Source of the DNA: an uncultured Isosphaeraceae bacterium
GTDB lineage: Bacteria; Planctomycetota; Planctomycetia; Isosphaerales; Isosphaeraceae
Assembly (NCBI GenBank): GCA_937907405.1
Contig: CALCIC010001033.1
Coordinates: forward strand, 1-7,064
Length of the DNA stretch: 7,064 nt
Direction: 5' to 3'
Below, piece after piece: positions 4,466-7,064 of this stretch (its first letter is position 1; each line of letters begins with the position of its first letter). The translations under genes and the position numbers were made by a program. Under the pieces are notes generated by a model. That model did not search any database. It worked only from the letters and a program-made list of their open reading frames with translations, and was not told where the DNA came from.

Positions 4466-7064
4466 ATGCCGCCCCGCCCCTTCGTCTTGCTCGGATTCGT
4501 CCTCCTTCTGGCCGTTCCGACCAGGTCGACCGCCGCCGATCCGCCGATCGAGAAACGGCCGATCCTCGCCTACGAGGCCGACCCGTATTACCCCCACAAG
4601 GATCACCCCAAGCTGACCACGCCGCAGTGGGTCGGCGACGAGGGCGTAGAGGGCGTCGTGGTGCTCGCGGTCGACGACATGCGCGACCCGCCGAAGTACG
4701 AGACGTTCCTTCGGCCGATCCTCGACAGATTGAAGGCCATAGACGGCCGCGCGCCGGTGAGCATCATGACGAATCAGGTCGATCCCAACGACCCACGACT
4801 TCAAGGGTGGCTCAAGGAGGGGCTGTCGATTGAGATCCACACGATCGCCCATCCCTGCCCGTTCTTCCACGGAGGAGACTTTCAGGCGGCGAGCCGGACG
4901 TATCACGACTGCGTCGACCTGATGAGCAAGATCCCCAACAATCGGCCCGTCGCGTTCCGGATGCCGTGCTGCGACTCGATCAACTCGCCCGGCCCTCGGT
5001 TCTTCGCCGAGTTGTTCAACAAGGCCAGCCCGAGCGGGAACTTCCTGACGATCGACACGTCGGTCTTCAACATCCCGACGCCGAACGACGAGAGCCTGCC
5101 GCGCCGGCTCGTGGTCGATCCCGACGGCCGCGAGAAGTTCCGCAAGTACCTGCCGTTCCCGTCGTTCGTCAACACGATCGAGGACTACCCCTATCCCTAC
5201 GTGATCGGCGGCCGATGCTGGGAGTTCCCTTGCGCCGTCCCCAGCGACTGGGAAGGCCAGAACCTCAACAAGCCGAACAACCCGAAAACGCTTGAAGACA
5301 TGAAGGCGGCGCTCGATATCGCCGTGCTCAAGAAGGGCGTCTACAACCTCGTCTTCCACCCGCACGACTGGATCCAGAACCGTCAGATCGTCGAACTCAT
5401 CGACCACGCGGTCAAGACGCACGGCAAGAAGGTGAAGTTCCTCAACTTCCGCGAGGCCCAGGAACGACTCGACGAGAACCTGCTCGGCGGAGTCCCGCTC
5501 CGCGACCCCATGGGGAACGACAACGGCGTTGAACTGATCGACGTGAACAAGGATGGATTCCTCGACGTCGTTCGAACGCGCGACGGCAAGATCGAGGGCC
5601 GAGCCTGGAAACCGGAATCCCGTTCGTGGGAGTCGATCTCCGACGCGGCCGAGGCGGTCAGAGCCGCGCGCCCGCGGATCGACGACGGCCGGTCGCTTCC
5701 GCCGCACGCCCGACGTCTGGACGACCAGGGCCGCGACGCCGGGCTCCGGTTCGTCGACGTCGACGAGGACGGCGCGCTTGACGTCGTCTTCTCGAACGAC
5801 GAGCGCTACGGCCTTTACCTCTTCGATCCCGCGACCCGGGGATGGACGCGCAAGGTGACGGAAGGCAAGGCGGGCGAGGCCGGAGCGCTGCCGAAGATCG
5901 TCGAGAACGGCAGGAACAACGGCTTCTTCGTCCACTCGCGGTCGCTCTGGTGGCAGAACGAGCACACCGACAGGCTCCCCGACGTCGTCGACCGCCGGTC
6001 GTTCAACGAACTGCTCAAGGACGTCGCGCCCGCCGGCAAGACCCCCGAGGCGGCGCTGCGGTCGATACGGGTCGCGCCGGGGTTCCGGGTCGAGTTGGCT
6101 GCGTGCGAACCCCAGGTCGAAGACCCGATCGCGATCGAGTGGGGCGCCGACGGCCGACTCTGGGTCCTCGAAATGGGCGACTACCCGCTAGGGGTCGACG
6201 GCAAGGCCGGAGGCGTCGTCCGGATTCTCGACGACGGCGACGGCGACGGCCGGTACGAGCGCGCGACGACCTTCCTCGACGGCCTGGCGTATCCATCGGC
6301 GATCATGCCCTGGCGGAACGGCGCGCTGATCGGCTGCGCGCCGGACCTGTTCTACGCCGAGGATCGCGACGGCGACGGCAAGGCCGACCATCGCGAGGTC
6401 CTGTTCACGGGCTTCGTCGAGGGCAACCAGCAGCATCGGTTCAACGGGTTCGAGATGGGGCTCGACGGTTGGGTCTACGGCGCCAACGGCGACAGCAACG
6501 GCGTCGTCAAGTCGCTCAAGACGGGTCGAACCGTGAACATCCAGGGGCGAGACTTCCGGTTCCACCCCGATACGGGGGCGTTCGAGACCGAGAGCGGCCA
6601 GACCCAGTACGGCCGCCGACGCGACGATTGGGGCGACTGGTTCGGCGACAACAATCCGAACTGGGCCTGGCGGTACATGCTCGCCGAATCAGACCTGAAG
6701 CGGAACCCGCACTTCGCCGCCCCCGACCCCCGCGCGATGCTCGAACCCGACACGAGGCTCCATCCCCTCAGCCGCACCCTGGCCCGGTTCAACGAGCCCG
6801 GCTCGGCCAACCATGTGACGTCGGCGAACAGCCCGACGCCCTATCGCGACGACCTGTTCGGCGACCACTTCGGCGCCAGCCTGTTCGTCAGCGAACCCGT
6901 ACACAATCTCGTCCATCGGATGGTGGTCACGCCCGACGGGTCGGCGTCGAAGGGGGTGCGTGCGCCGGGCGAGGCCGATCGCGAATTCCTGGCGTCGAGC
7001 GACAACTGGTTCCGACCGACCCAGCTCAAAACCGGTCCCGACGGCGCGCTCTGGATCGCCGATA
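4466..7064 (+). CDS. Secreted NodB-like deacetylase / FG-GAP / PVC dehydrogenase-type propeller fusion (3' end beyond window)
   Basis: The frame is open from 4466 to the window edge (866 codons, no stop). A signal peptide (hydrophobic FVLLGFVLLLAV, likely cut after STAA near residue 24) precedes three parts. Residues about 60-335 are NodB-like (carbohydrate esterase 4): AVDDM with D70/D71, HTIAHP with H125/H129 as metal ligands, FRMPCCD (164-170) at motif 3, and FHPHDW (297-302) supplying a motif-5 His. Residues about 350-460 hold two FG-GAP-like calcium loops, DVNKDGFLDVV (359-369) and DVDEDGALDVV (431-441). From about 533 to the edge lies the PVC membrane-bound-dehydrogenase-type propeller (RVAPGFRVEL, WGADGRLWVLEMGDYP, DRDGDGKADHR, NGFEMGLDGWVYGANG, GDWFGDNNPNWAW). 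In that family HEAT repeats and a CxxCH haem domain usually follow; here they would lie beyond the window. The likely role is extracellular polysaccharide modification or oxidation (inferred). I rechecked the frame line by line and found no frameshift. Confidence 0.9.
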   Translation, partial: MPPRPFVLLGFVLLLAVPTRSTAADPPIEKRPILAYEADPYYPHKDHPKLTTPQWVGDEGVEGVVVLAVDDMRDPPKYETFLRPILDRLKAIDGRAPVSIMTNQVDPNDPRLQGWLKEGLSIEIHTIAHPCPFFHGGDFQAASRTYHDCVDLMSKIPNNRPVAFRMPCCDSINSPGPRFFAELFNKASPSGNFLTIDTSVFNIPTPNDESLPRRLVVDPDGREKFRKYLPFPSFVNTIEDYPYPYVIGGRCWEFPCAVPSDWEGQNLNKPNNPKTLEDMKAALDIAVLKKGVYNLVFHPHDWIQNRQIVELIDHAVKTHGKKVKFLNFREAQERLDENLLGGVPLRDPMGNDNGVELIDVNKDGFLDVVRTRDGKIEGRAWKPESRSWESISDAAEAVRAARPRIDDGRSLPPHARRLDDQGRDAGLRFVDVDEDGALDVVFSNDERYGLYLFDPATRGWTRKVTEGKAGEAGALPKIVENGRNNGFFVHSRSLWWQNEHTDRLPDVVDRRSFNELLKDVAPAGKTPEAALRSIRVAPGFRVELAACEPQVEDPIAIEWGADGRLWVLEMGDYPLGVDGKAGGVVRILDDGDGDGRYERATTFLDGLAYPSAIMPWRNGALIGCAPDLFYAEDRDGDGKADHREVLFTGFVEGNQQHRFNGFEMGLDGWVYGANGDSNGVVKSLKTGRTVNIQGRDFRFHPDTGAFETESGQTQYGRRRDDWGDWFGDNNPNWAWRYMLAESDLKRNPHFAAPDPRAMLEPDTRLHPLSRTLARFNEPGSANHVTSANSPTPYRDDLFGDHFGASLFVSEPVHNLVHRMVVTPDGSASKGVRAPGEADREFLASSDNWFRPTQLKTGPDGALWIAD

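Noticed and set aside
4016..5965. Very long minus-strand open frame (649 codons)
   Set aside because: It lies opposite the deacetylase fusion, has antisense-type composition with no recognisable domain, and runs into maf in the wrong frame.

Overview
The window looks like chromosomal DNA from a GC-rich planctomycete, probably of the Isosphaeraceae type. That placement is an inference. It rests on strong G/C preference at third codon positions, on several exported proteins, and above all on a PVC-type (Pirellula/Verrucomicrobium) dehydrogenase-like propeller domain in the last gene. I see no rRNA, tRNA, CRISPR array, insertion sequence, phage gene or integration site.

Layout: (1) positions 1-291, minus strand: the N-terminal membrane part of a probable DUF4118 sensor protein, cut by the window edge. 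(2) 292-619: non-coding, with two short direct-repeat pairs and a long hairpin that overlaps the stop codon of the next gene. (3) 620-1513, minus: an exported spermidine-synthase-like Rossmann protein with a clear sigma70-like promoter. (4) 1514-1898: a divergent control region with two good promoters and a perfect 9-bp inverted repeat between them. (5) 1899-2414, plus: a small exported predicted beta-rich protein of unknown function with paired cysteines at both ends. (6) 2531-3724, plus: an exported pyroglutamyl peptidase (C15) fused through an Ala/Pro/Ser linker to an NTF2/SnoaL-like domain. (7) 3739-4317, minus: Maf, a nucleotide pyrophosphatase, convergent with the peptidase gene. (8) 4466 to the window end, plus: a large secreted protein combining a NodB-like deacetylase domain, FG-GAP-like calcium-loop repeats and a PVC dehydrogenase-type propeller, truncated at residue 866.

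The genes do not form one obvious pathway. Four of the six encode proteins with an export signal, and the first is a membrane protein, so the theme is envelope or extracellular work (peptide trimming, polysaccharide modification, possible sugar oxidation). Maf is the only clearly cytosolic housekeeping gene. I found no convincing new multi-gene system. The strongest unusual items are the two domain fusions (genes 6 and 8) and the inverted repeat in the divergent control region.
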